Source: Elmis aenea
Taxonomy: Eukaryota > Arthropoda > Insecta > Coleoptera > Elmidae
Reading direction: 5' to 3'
NCBI GenBank assembly: GCA_947652605.1
Contig: OX393578.1
Coordinates: forward strand, 58,473,415 to 58,537,414
Length of the DNA: 64,000 nucleotides
Shown here: piece by piece, positions 31,276-41,628 of the stretch
Numbering within the stretch: position 1 is the first letter of the stretch
How the letters are laid out: every line of letters starts with the position of its first letter
Program-made: the position numbers and the translations under genes
The notes under the pieces: model-generated
The model's database searches: none
What the model saw: the letters and a program-made list of their open reading frames with translations, nothing else
Told to the model about the DNA's origin: nothing

Positions 31276-32193
31276 AGGGAGACTGTTGTACCATGGAACC
31301 CTTTTAAGATTTTATTTTTAAAAATTTTTAATAATAATTTTTTTGAAATGAAAAAAAATGGTATTAACTAATGAAGATCCTTTTACAACTTGCTGTTTGT
31401 AAATCTATGTTTTACAGCTCTATTAACAAACAAAAAAATAAAATATCATGTTATGAAAAGTGTTCCATGGTACAACATGGTCATGTACCATGGAACACAC
31501 CCTCTTGTACATTGGAACATGGGGAAATGGCTGTAAAAAATAATTTAAAATACAGTTTTCAGTCCTACAAAGAATAATATTCCGAAATTGCGAAATGTGT
31601 CTTGACAAAATAGCCAATTTAACATTGTACACTTTGCATCTGTAACTGATGTTTTTGTTCCGGGAGCAGTCAAAACTGCTTCTACAACTTTTCTCATAGC
31701 ATCTGGATCAATTGGGGCCCTCTTAACGCCACTCTTACTTTTTGGCATAGTGATCTGTTACAAAAAAAAGGGGATAGGATTGTATATCTTGGAACATGTT
31801 CCATGGCACATGATGTTGTGTGTTCCAAGGTACAAGAGGGAGCAAAAATAAATAAACATGTCGGCCTAAGCTAGTGGTTAGGATAAAACGTTAACTACAG
31901 TACATGAATCTACTCAACACAAGATCAGCAATCAATGATGATATCGTCAAGCACAACTTTGTTTTCGGTTAAAAAATCGATTAACAACACTCGAAATATT
32001 TACTTTTGATACTTCAAAAACGGTTTAATCAACTCAACGCGCGTTTTCGAGTCAAACAAGACAGATCTTATGTCAAAGACATCTAGTGTCATTCTTCACA
32101 TCATGGTGATGGATTAGCCCGCTAAGTGCCAGCACTATTTAGAATCCGCAAATGTTCCAAGCTACACTATGCTCAGGGTACAACAGTCTCCCT
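31276..32193. mobile_element. Pogo-like element with CCATGGAACC repeats
   Basis: TA duplications (31274-31275 and 32194-32195) flank ends AGGGAGACTGTTGTACC and the inverse GGTACAACAGTCTCCCT. Internal copies of GTACCATGGAACAC and TTGGAACATG in both orientations occur at 31463-31525 and 31775-31835. A helix-turn-helix relic lies at 31640-31748. The element sits inside a CAGGGTATCTC foldback arm (31233-32340). Confidence 0.75.
31640..31748 (-). pseudogene. Pogo-like transposase start, psq helix-turn-helix
   Basis: The minus frame starts MPKSKSGVKRAPIDPDAMRK and continues VVEAVLT...TSVTDA. This matches the N-terminal pipsqueak-type helix-turn-helix of pogo-like transposases (a basic N-terminus, then an alternating helix ending in SVxxA). 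Homology ends after about 35 residues, so the rest is deleted. Confidence 0.6.
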
Positions 32194-32339
32194 TACGTGT
32201 CTCGATGTCTTTTTTCGAGATAAATTCATTGCCGTAAACAGGTTTAGATTTTCAATATCTTTTTTAATTTTCGAAATATAGCCAAAAACCGATTTTTGAC
32301 CATTTTCAAAAATGTTAAATATCTCGCTTCGAACTAACT

Positions 32340-34502
32340 ACGCTTTTAGGGAATTCTTTGTATGTCACTGCGTTGCTCACATTGAAAATGTATGCGCGAA
32401 CAAAAAATCTGTTTCAAATTTTCTCCGAACCCTTCACACTCCATGTCCAATAGAAAGAGGTGCGGCCCATTACGATTTCATAAAATTTGCAATTGGTCGT
32501 TTGGCTTAAAAGGTTGCAATCGCCTGGTGTAAACCATATTGTTCTATTAAACTTAAAATGTCTTCTCCGTCCACTCCATTTTTAACAACTGCACAAATGC
32601 CGTTTTTAAACAGAAAACGACGTTGGGCAATCTGTTTGTGACCAATCTCTTTGAAGTACCGCCTAACGAGAGAACTTTCTTCGAACTAGCGAGCTCTTCG
32701 CGAGCCCTTCGCGAAACTGTTCGCGAACTGTTCGCGAACACCCGTCTACACCAAATTCGCATATTGTTCGCTAACTGTTCTAGAACAGCTCGCAAACCTA
32801 GTATGTACGCGGCTTTGGATTGTGTGTCAAATTTCAATATTTTTTGGAACAGAATCTTCAATAATATTTAGTCAATTTCAGTCATTTTTAAAGAAAAATT
32901 ACCTATGGATTTAGTATAGATTTCTGGTAACTATTGCAGTTCCAAAATCCCGTTAAAAAAATCAAATTTAGACCACCGTATTCAGTTTTTAAAATCACAT
33001 TCATTTTTTGTTTTGTATGCTTGTGCATTCACGATTTATCATATTTTATTGCCTTTATGCAACAATAACATTTTACGACGTTACACAATATTTGAATTGT
33101 GACATGTTTGAAGACACAATTTTTAATAGTATTTTCATTTACTCTAACGGTAAGCTACGCCATTATTTGATGCCCAACGTTCGGAATATATTTATTTTGT
33201 ACTCGACTGAGAGTTGACCCGGGTAGAATTGATCAATATGCAGAAGCCTGGTGGAGATCGACCGCTCAGCGTACGTGCAGGTATCTCCAGCTTATACACG
33301 TGGATCGGCATCGTGTCCTGCCTCTCCCATTGCTGCAAGTCAGGCGACAGTCCTTTTTCGAAGTAGAAATCAGATATCAACCTATTAACACGTTAGTCAC
33401 TCGATTCTCCACACCTGACAGTCGTTGGTTGAATCATAGCCCTTTATTTATATGCTACTGGCAGATTTCTTTCTAGTTAATAACTATTTTACATCGGCAC
33501 ATTAATAATTTTATTATGGTTGTGTTTTTATGACACTTGAACGTGCGGTTGAGACTTAAAAGTCATAAACACTCTTAGTTTTTCAATTCACACTGCAAAC
33601 AAATGTAGTTAAAATAAACGATTCCAATACTACGAGTTTTCGTCTTCCTTTTCACTCAATGCATATTTTCCTGTTTCATTTTACATAAACAGCTCAAATA
33701 CTAAGCAAAATGTAATGACAAGGGGGCTGTTTTCTGTTATAAGAAATAATCTTCGTTGATTAAATGTGGGAGAATATTGCTGTTGTTTGTTAACTTCGGG
33801 ACAAAATTATGAAAACACATGGAAAACTTTCCAAAAACGAGATTGGAAGCGTTTTAAATGCTTTAACTGGAACGATAATTATTAATTCACTTTTTACAGG
33901 GGTTGGGCAAAATTTGATTTTTATTATAAAAATCATTGAATTTTATTTTAAGAAACTTGCCTGTTCTTCCTTTTTACAACTCATTTATTTATTATACACC
34001 CTACATTATATCTTCTATACAGAGTCATTCAAAAAGTATCAACAAATGAAACAGTTTTTTTTATTAAAATTTTTTTAGAAACTACTATTCTTGATAAAAG
34101 TTGGTGGATGACCTAAAATTAATTTTAAGATGGAAAAAACTTCATAAAAATTCAAACGATACTGGATATTAGCGATTTTCAGATATATTTTAAGTGCCTT
34201 ATTTTAAGAGTAACAAAATAAAAACTTCATAGGGAAAGATTGTCCAGATTTCAAAAATACCACCAAAGGTGAAATTTCTCTTTATAATTTCAATTTTTAT
34301 TTTTATAGTAATTTTAACATCAAATTGCAAAAATGCTAAAACTTTTTATTATTGGTTTCTCAAATAATTTTATTCTGGAGAAAAGTTAATAAAGTTTGAT
34401 ATAAATTCCTATAACAGTAGATTTTAACGATTTTAGAAATTTTCCAAGAGTAAAAAGTACCCATATTTTAAAATTTTTAACAAAGATTAAAAAAACTTTT
34501 AA
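32340..34502. other. Mostly anonymous; TTCGCGAA repeats and an exon-like patch
   Basis: 32690-32785 contains a run of TTCGCGAA palindromes spaced 11 nt apart. 33192-33475 is GC-rich and open on both strands (described in the findings). A TA plus CAGAGTCATTCAAAAAGTAT at about 34022 could be a foldback terminus without a partner. Nothing else is supported. Confidence 0.35.
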
Positions 34503-35336
34503 ATAGAATGACGGGATAGTGGTCCTTAGGTTTATAAAGAAAACTCTTTACATCAGCTAAATATTTCGGATCTTTATTTGATCCTTCATCGGCAGTTATA
34601 AACAAAGTACAAAAAGTCCTTAGAATTATAATTTAAGTCTAATAAGGTGCTACTCACCGATGAGCGAGGATGTTTGAAAGCAACAAACAGGTGAACATTA
34701 AAAAAAATTTCTCGAAGATGAAATGGTTAAAATTGATGGAAGTACTTCATTAAAATTTGCTTGAATTATTAATCGTCGACACATGTGTTTTCTCTTGAAT
34801 AAAAATAAATTAAAATTTGAAAAATTGAAAATTGAAGCTATAAAGAGAAAATCAACATGTGGATTCGTTGAAAATTTGTCACTATATCCCTAAGATAGAT
34901 CAACATCCAATAAATAAAATGTACGAAGGATGATGTTGATCTATCCTAGGGATATAGTGACAAATTTTCAACGAATCCACATGTTGATTTTCTCTTTATA
35001 GCTTCAATTTTCAATTTTTCAAATTTTAATTTATTTTTATTCAAGAGAAAACACATGTGTCGACGATTAATAATTCAAGCAAATTTTAATGAAGTACTTC
35101 CATCAATTTTAACCATTTCATCTTCGAGAAATTTTTTTTAATGTTCACCTGTTTGTTGCTTTCAAACATCCTCGCTCATCGGTGAGTAGCACCTTATTAG
35201 ACTTATATTATAATTCTAAGGACTTTTTGTACTTTGTTTATAACTACCGATGAAGGATCAAATAAAGATCCGAAATATTTAGCTGATGTAAAGAGTTTTC
35301 TTTATAAACCTAAGGACCACTATCCCGTCATTCTAT
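34503..35336. mobile_element. Head-to-head inverted pair of Penelope-like 3' ends
   Basis: Two 405-bp arms (34503-34907 and 34932-35336) are nearly perfect inverted copies separated by 24 bp. The right arm on the plus strand reads TTDEGSNKDPKYLADVKSF near its end. It contains CGATGAAGGATC-AAATAAA-GATCCGAAAT, the core typical of hammerhead motifs near Penelope-like 3' ends. The reverse transcriptase and endonuclease are absent. High arm identity suggests a recent event. Confidence 0.6.
35247..35276 (+). ncRNA. Hammerhead-like core in Penelope repeat
   Basis: CCGATGA (canonical CTGATGA with T to C), then a stem GGATC/GATCC around AAATAAA, then CGAAAT. An inverted copy lies in the left arm at about 34563-34592. 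The altered base in the CUGAUGA box would weaken or abolish cleavage. Confidence 0.35.
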
Positions 35337-35441
35337 TCAAACTACTACATGGTCGTAATTTTTGGTTAATTAAAAAAACTTGTTAACAATTTAAAAATAA
35401 TGTTAATAGTTATTTATGTATCAAGGCCAAAAAGTGCAACT

Positions 35442-35511
35442 TTTTCGGCCGTTGCTAAGGGTAACGGCCGGAAAAGTACTTTTTAGGCCGTTGCTAAGGG
35501 TAACGCCGGTA
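35442..35511. repeat. Two tandem GGCCGTTGCTAAGGGTAACG units
   Basis: Two copies of GGCCGTTGCTAAGGGTAACG about 39 nt apart, each itself partly palindromic (CGTTGCTAAGGGTAACG), with TACTTTTT-like spacers. Confidence 0.6.
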
Positions 35512-36059
35512 ATGCAGTACTTTATGTCTGCTACCGCGTCCGTCAAACAGCTGTTTCTAGTACGATCGCACAAAAATATTGTTAAATTCATTAAATGCTT
35601 TATCTGTAACCGTCTATTGTCACTGGGAGTACAGTTAGCGTCCTGCCTTTGCGTTGAGTTTTTTAAATAGCGATTGAGGAAGTTCTTACAGCATCGTATG
35701 TGTTATAAGCCATCAGGCGTACAGCCAACTAAAGTACCTACATAAAAAATTATTTTAAAAGGGTATCTAGGTACATGGAATCTATTCAAAGATATAAAGT
35801 ATACGGTTTTTTTAAGAGCCAAGAGACCACTTAATTGCCAATAGTCCCTGCTATTTTTAAAATGCAAGTGTTACACACTGATTGTTTATAAATGACTTCA
35901 ATTAAAAATCACTTTTTTGATGAAGGAATGGTTCGAAACTCTTGCCTCTTAATCAATCACTTTCTTTAGACAAAGAGACTAGAGTCTTGCCACTGGTCCG
36001 TAATTTCTACAAGAGCTTCTCCATTAATCGTGTTGATCCTTCAAAAACTAATCAAATAA

Positions 36060-36216
36060 TAATTACATGTGTATATTAGCCAAAAAGCCGTTAAAATCGT
36101 TAGTATTATGTGTTTGTAGAAAAAGTAAGCTACATAACACGAGTTGTAAAGCAATTACACAGTTTTCCCCTCGTGCGTAATATGCTTCCTACAACTTTTG
36201 TTATGTAATATACTAT
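36060..36216. mobile_element. MITE copy A (partner of 58790-58992)
   Basis: It contains GTAGAAAAAGTAAGCTACAT, CACGAGTTGTAAAGCAATTA and CTCGTGCGTAATATGCTT, which reappear inverted at 58790-58992. This copy lacks the GC-rich centre. 35512-36059 and 36217-37059 around it show no recognised feature. Confidence 0.6.
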
Positions 36217-37059
36217 TAAATGTCATTTGTTTCAAATTTTTGTAAAATTCCCCATACTCTAATTTACTAGTATTCAATTTGGGTTTTTTACGTTCCTAAG
36301 ATAATTATGACAATATATTTATGACAAGTAAAAAACTAATTTTTTATATAAACATGTATAAGTAAGAAATTTATTTGTATCATATAAATACTATAGGAAC
36401 GTTAAATATTTACGTGTTAGTGTGCAATGTGCACAATAAATATTTACATATGGTAAATTTTAATATAAATTACCCCACATCAGATCAATTTTGCATTTCG
36501 TGCACGTTTCATCTTTCTTTTGTTTTACATTTTTTGTAAATTTAAATAGAAGTTCGCTAACGACAGCGCTGCGGGCAAACCCACTTGTTTATAATAGTTA
36601 TGCCACCGAGTGAAAGTGACTGAAATAATAATGTAGTACAACATTTTTGGTATAATATTTTGTTTAAGATAGTTATCGATGAATAACTTAAGCAGTTAGC
36701 TCCACAATCGTGGATTTATCATTATTTAACAGCATAACTGTTGTGACCGTTGTGGCATCATTTTTATGTTACTTCAGTTTTATTTCATTTAATTTTTAAT
36801 TAATAGCATGTAGCATGAAACAAATACTAACGCAACACCTGCTAAAACATGTAACACTTCATAAGGGTCAAGTTATGAGGATTTCATCTTTAGTAAAACA
36901 CTTTGATGTTAAAATGTTACGGTCATAACTTGGAGTGTACAATGTCGTCTGTGTTTGGATTTTATCCATCAACAAACGATTTGTTGATTAATTTGTACAT
37001 AATAAATAGAACATACAACTTGTACAATAATAGGAATATTAATATAACAAAGACATAGG

Positions 37060-37860
37060 CTATGGTTACAGCGAAAAATCATGAACCAGTTACAATTATG
37101 CTAGACCAAAAAAAGATAGAGTAGGTAGCAAATTTTCAATATTTAGGAACAATAATTGCAGAGAATGGTAAATTGGAGGAAGATCTGAATAACAGAATAG
37201 CGATAGCGACGAAATTTCACTACGCCACTAATAAATGTTTGATAAGTAAGAAGGAGATATCAAAAGAAACGAAGACGCGAGTTTTTAATGCAGTGTACGT
37301 ACCCATTCTCACGTACAGTTCAGAAACTTGGACTCTAACACAAAAACAAAGAATACAGGCACAGGAAATGAGATTTCTGAGAAGAATAGAGGGATGTAGA
37401 CTGATGGATAAAATCAGTAACGAAAAAATTCGAAAAAATCTAGGAGGAACAGATATTAAGAAAAAGATGGAGACGAATCAATTAAGATGGCTTGGACATC
37501 TACAACGCATGCCAGAAAGTAGATACGCAAAAATAGGATGGAAAATGCAGATGGAGGCAAAACGAAATAGAGAAAAACCAAGAATAAAATGAAAAACAGA
37601 AGTAAGGCAGAGACTAAAAGAAAAAGGAGTCGGCTGGAGAGATGTGCCACAATTAGCTAACGATAGGCAGGAGTGGAGAAACATAACACAGAAACAGAAA
37701 AGTATACCTCGACACCGAAAGGTACAAGAGGAACCGATTAAGAAGAAGATGATGCAGATGAAGAACTTGTACAATAATCTTCTTATAGGAAAGAATAACA
37801 ATGATACAACTAAAGGAATGACAAAGACACCGACAATCTTATGCGCTTTACATAGTAATT
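37060..37860 (+). pseudogene. Non-LTR retrotransposon, C-terminal part
   Basis: The frame reads NFQYLGTIIAENGKLEEDLN, then RVFNAVYVPILTYSSETWTL, LRWLGHLQRMPESRY and (next frame) GVGWRDVPQLANDRQEWRN. These are the conserved segments downstream of the catalytic box in endonuclease-reverse-transcriptase elements. There is a stop at about 37122 and another at 37590 (GRPRIKW region). The catalytic RT box is missing. A second, shorter copy is at 11271-11510. Confidence 0.85.
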
Positions 37861-38577
37861 TTTAATTAGTTTAAAGAACAGTTTAAAAATTTTACACAAA
37901 AAATGAACAAAATGCATAGACGAGTAAAATTATTTGCACCAATGGTTTAACCTTGGCCGATAAATTACGAGTTTTAATTGAAGCGATACTGATAGCTTCA
38001 AGTAAATAATTTGTATCATGTTCTAATACAGTTTTGATATATCGTTTAACGAAAATAAATTTCTCAGAACAATGTTGATATTTAGAGGTATGTATATTGC
38101 GCAAAAAATATTTAATGTCCAGTGCAATTTACTAAAATATATGGAGCTTTTAAGAAACCGACGATTTTTCTACAAAATTTACTAGAAAATTGGTCTTTGT
38201 TTGGAGATATTTAAGAGTTTGCGTTTTATTCGATATTAAACAGGTAGAAAGCTTTAAATGTTTAGGAGTGATCATGGAGTTAAATGGAGGAATGGACAAG
38301 GAAATAAGCGTAAAGACAGGAAATATGGGAAGAATATTTAACACTATGCGTTTTGCAGGATGCGGTAAACGGGATGCGTTTTGAGGGAAGGTGGTAAACA
38401 CATGCATTTAAATGAGAGCGCCCACATCTATCCGTTTCTAACGCATCGACGGGATGCGGTAGTACTCTGCTGCCGCAAAGCGGACCGGTAGAATTGAGGG
38501 ATTGCTTCGCTAACACACGTAGTCAGATGCAAGCGTTCACACTTGAAGGATAGCGGGTGCGTTTTTTTAGGTTACGA

Positions 38578-38764
38578 GATGTTTGATATGGATGCCTTCA
38601 TTGAATGCGTGCATGGAAAGCCAGCGCTGTGGGAAAAGAGTTCGAAGGAGTATGGAGATAAAAATATTCGGGACAAGGCATGGTTTGAAATAGGAGAAGT
38701 ATTATTTCCTAATTGGACGGAATTACAATTTTTTTTTAAATTTATTGCTCAATTCACGCTCTGA
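38578..38764 (+). pseudogene. MADF-domain protein fragment
   Basis: MFDMDAFIECVHGKPALWEK followed by SSKEYGDKNIRDKAWFEIGE is a MADF domain start (IxxVxxxPxLWDxxxxxYxxxxxxxxAWxEI). The frame is cut after about 60 codons. In Harbinger elements this protein accompanies the transposase, which is missing here. Confidence 0.65.
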
Positions 38765-38862
38765 GTTGTAGGGATGAACCCAATATTTTCGTGTTATTGG
38801 CTGTCGCAGTAATCCTTCCGCTTCTAATGCACAAATTACTTTTAATTTAGACAACATAACTA

Positions 38863-39731
38863 AAGGGTTTTCCAATAAGAATGATTTGATTTTTAAATGA
38901 AATTTTAACCATGGTTAAGATGTTATAAATGTCATTAGTTGTCATTTGTATTGACTATACCCTGACAATTCATCATGGTTAAATACACCCTTCAAGAACG
39001 TTTGGTTATTATCCAAAAGTTTTATGAAAACAGACGTTCTTTTGTAAACACTCAACGTGCACTTCGCGAAGACTATGGTCCACATAATCGCCCTTCTGTG
39101 CTTGCTATTCGTAGAATCGTTGAAAAATTTGAAAGGGATTTTACTCTTTGCGATTCGAAAACACCAACAAGACGTCGAAATGCAGGAAGTGAAGAGAACA
39201 TTGCTGCTGTAAGAGATAGTGTTGAAGAGGTTCCAAATTTATCTATTCCTCGTCGTGCTCAAGAATTAGGGCTCAGAAGAACGACCACGTGGCGTATTTT
39301 GCGAAAAGACTTGAATTTACACCCGTATCGACCTATTGCAAGAACAGTTTGGTGAAAGGATAATTTCAAGAAATGCAACTGTTAGTTGGCCTCCAAGAAG
39401 TTGTGATTTAACTCCTTTAGATTACTTCTTGTGGACTTATTTGAAATCTAGGGTCTATGCAAACAAACCAAGAACCCTTGATGAATTACGATTAAACATC
39501 GAACACTGCATTCGGGACATTAGGCCCGAGTTATTGCACAAAGTTCTCGAAAATTGGGTTAAACGAATCCGCTCGTGTGCACAGAGTCGAGGTGGACACT
39601 TAAGTGACGTGTTATTCAAAACAATATGTAATATGCTGTGCTTCAAAATGATATAAAAAGTTTGTTGGTATCTAAAATAGTTTTTATTTTATTGTATCGT
39701 AAAATCATATCGTTCTTAATGGAAAACCCTT
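38863..39731 (+). mobile_element. Mariner-like element, internally deleted
   Basis: TA duplications (38861-38862 and 39732-39733) flank AAGGGTTTTCCAATAAGAAT and the inverse ATTCTTATTGGAAAACCCTT-like right end. At 869 bp it keeps both ends and both extremities of a transposase gene (38975-39656). Confidence 0.85.
38975..39656 (+). pseudogene. DUF4817/mariner-type transposase, middle deleted
   Basis: The first part, MVKYTLQERLVIIQKFYENR and SIPRRAQELGLRRTTTWRIL, carries the two helix-turn-helix units and breaks off after LHPYRPIA. The second frame resumes with QEQFGERIISRNATVSWPPR and CDLTPLDYFLW, the region of the third catalytic Asp (SPD changed to SCD). It continues to RSCAQSRGGHLSDVLF. The first two catalytic aspartates are lost, so it cannot catalyse transposition. 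The DNA-binding half is an intact 126-codon frame. Confidence 0.8.
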
Positions 39732-40403
39732 TAGAAGTTTCTCCAACCGCGTCAAGACAAGAGTAAACTAAATCAAATTTCCTCGCACGTCCGGTAAAAA
39801 GAAGGATGGTGTGAACGCGTGCAGTCTATCCCTCAAAAACGCATCCCGTTTACCGCATCCTGCAAAACGCATAGTGTGCGAGTAGCCTAAGAATAACATT
39901 TTTTGGAAAAGAGAAGTCCCAAAACGAACAAAAGTGGAAGTGGTCAAAAAGGTAGTAACTCCGGAACTTTTATAAGGAAGTGAAACGTGAACACACACAA
40001 ACAAAAATAGTAGCCTAGTGAATGCAGCAGAAATGAGTTTTCTAAGAAAAATCCAAGGAAAAACAAAAATGAATCAGAAACATATAAAGCACAATTAAGG
40101 ATAAAATCGGTTGAAACATAAATACAAGAAAGACAGCGGGGATGGTTGGGTCACATTTATAAGATGAAAGAAGAAAGGTTAACCAGAAAAACCTATGAAG
40201 CAAGATCACAGGAAAAAAACAAAAGAGGTAGACTAAGAAAAGCCTGTCAAGACGAAGTTAAAAAAGCAGCAACGGAGAAAAACATCAAATGCAAAGACAT
40301 AAAAAATCTAGCACAAGACAGAAAAACAGTATAACACAACTCAACAGTCCTACACCAAACAGTAGAAGGACTCGTGACTAAATAAACAAAAAAAAAAAAA
40401 AAA

Positions 40404-41620
40404 ATTATGATTAATTCTACTAAATTTGACCACATTAATACGAATTTAAATATATGCAAATATTGTATAAGGCAAATATGTTTTTAAAGAATTCACTTGG
40501 TCAATATTTTGGTTTATAAGCTATAAATGTACTTGAAAGTTGACCAAAACAACAAGTTGAGTAACAGATGATTATTAAACTTTTCTAATAGCTATTTGCA
40601 TATTAGATACAGCGTGCAGTTGCATAAAAAGTTTTAACCTCGATTATTCTCATCGAGTTCGTTCAGTATAAATAAGCCTTGTAATAATCTTTCTAGAAAT
40701 ATATGCACAAAATGCAAATTACAATCCTTGCGGTTTCTTAGTAAAATAAATCAGGGTTAGAATAATTAAACGCTTATTTCTAACAATAATCTATCGAGTT
40801 TAAGCTCTATTTTAATGTGCGAGATCGAACACTGGCTCGCGACTACCGTGAAATTAAAAAACAGTCGTTCAATATGCACACGGCAACTTGATCACAAAAT
40901 AAAAGAGCAGAAACAATCACGAACTGTGAATACAAAATGAAAGAGTTTGTAGACCTTTAAGAAGTTTTGAAATTGTCTTCTTAGGTCATAATATATTCAA
41001 TGCAACGCCTGCTACATACAGTAGTGACCAAAGAAAATGAGATGTCGATAGAGATGCGAGTAAGTGCATTGATGGACAATGACCTTTCGACAATGTTTAG
41101 GAATGATTCACTAAGTCCATGTGTACAAATGTGATATATTCGTCGCACAGAATCAGTACGGGCGAAATTAATTATTATATTCCTTCCGTTCGTGCAAGTT
41201 TAGGAAGAGATTAATCAGTTCGCTTAAACAACAAAGGGGACCTGTTTAATTTTGGAAATGTGTGCTTAAAATAAGGAAGATGGTGTCTTGAATTTTTATG
41301 GTTAATTAGTGATTACATTTGGTTAGGTAACAATATTGCAGTTCCTCGTTCAATAAGATTTCGTTTTCTTTTTTTAAATAAAAGTAAAACACGGATTTAC
41401 TGTTCTTTCGTATTTTATTATTGAACAAATATCCCAGTGTTTCTTCTCGAGAAATCCTTGCAAAAAAACGTTTAATGTTCTGTTTAATCCTTGTGTACAC
41501 GAAAAATTTTACAACCTTAAACACACGGATAGGTACAGTTGTACCTCTGCATCACTTCAACGCTTTATACGGTTAAATCGCTATCACGCATTGCAAAACT
41601 ATATGTAGAGTCACAGAAAT
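40404..41620. other. No recognised gene
   Basis: AT-rich. A TATAAATAA at 40667 is followed by a short frame (MQITILAVS) running into a GTAAAA donor, but nothing downstream confirms a gene. A minus-strand open frame at 41306-41524 has no recognisable domain. Confidence 0.3.
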
Positions 41621-41628
41621 GTTAGGTA

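Larger units (their letters stand above)
38343..39892. mobile_element. Harbinger-like element with MADF gene
   Basis: Inverted ends CACTATGCGTTTTGCAGG (38344) and CCTGCAAAACGCATAGTG (39862-39879) are followed by a matching GATGCGGTAAACGGGATGCG region. The remaining gene encodes a MADF protein. TAA occurs on both flanks, but the left end seems to lack about 11 bp present on the right. A mariner-like element is inserted at 38863. Confidence 0.6.
38190..40402 (+). pseudogene. Second non-LTR RT relic, split by transposons
   Basis: The left piece (38235-38345) encodes VESFKCLGVIMELNGGMDKE and GRIFNT. The right piece (about 39893-40380) encodes FWKREVPKRTKVEVVKKVV, then SSLVNAAEMSFLRKIQGKT, GWLGHIYKMKEERL and RLRKACQDEVKKAA. 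Both belong to one C-terminal RT region interrupted by the element at about 38343-39890. The 3' end is a poly(A) run at 40388-40403. A minus-strand relative is at 47060-47935. Confidence 0.8.

Noticed and set aside
37456..37801. Long minus-strand open frames opposite the retrotransposon at 37060-37860
   Set aside because: They are the antisense of a purine-rich lysine/arginine coding region, which yields leucine/phenylalanine/serine-rich shadow frames.
40667..40745. TATAAATAA followed by ATG, a short hydrophobic frame (MQITILAVS) and a GTAAAA donor, suggesting a small secreted protein's first exon
   Set aside because: The ATG is only about 35-45 nt from the TATA box, so it would lie at or near the transcription start, and no downstream exon was found.
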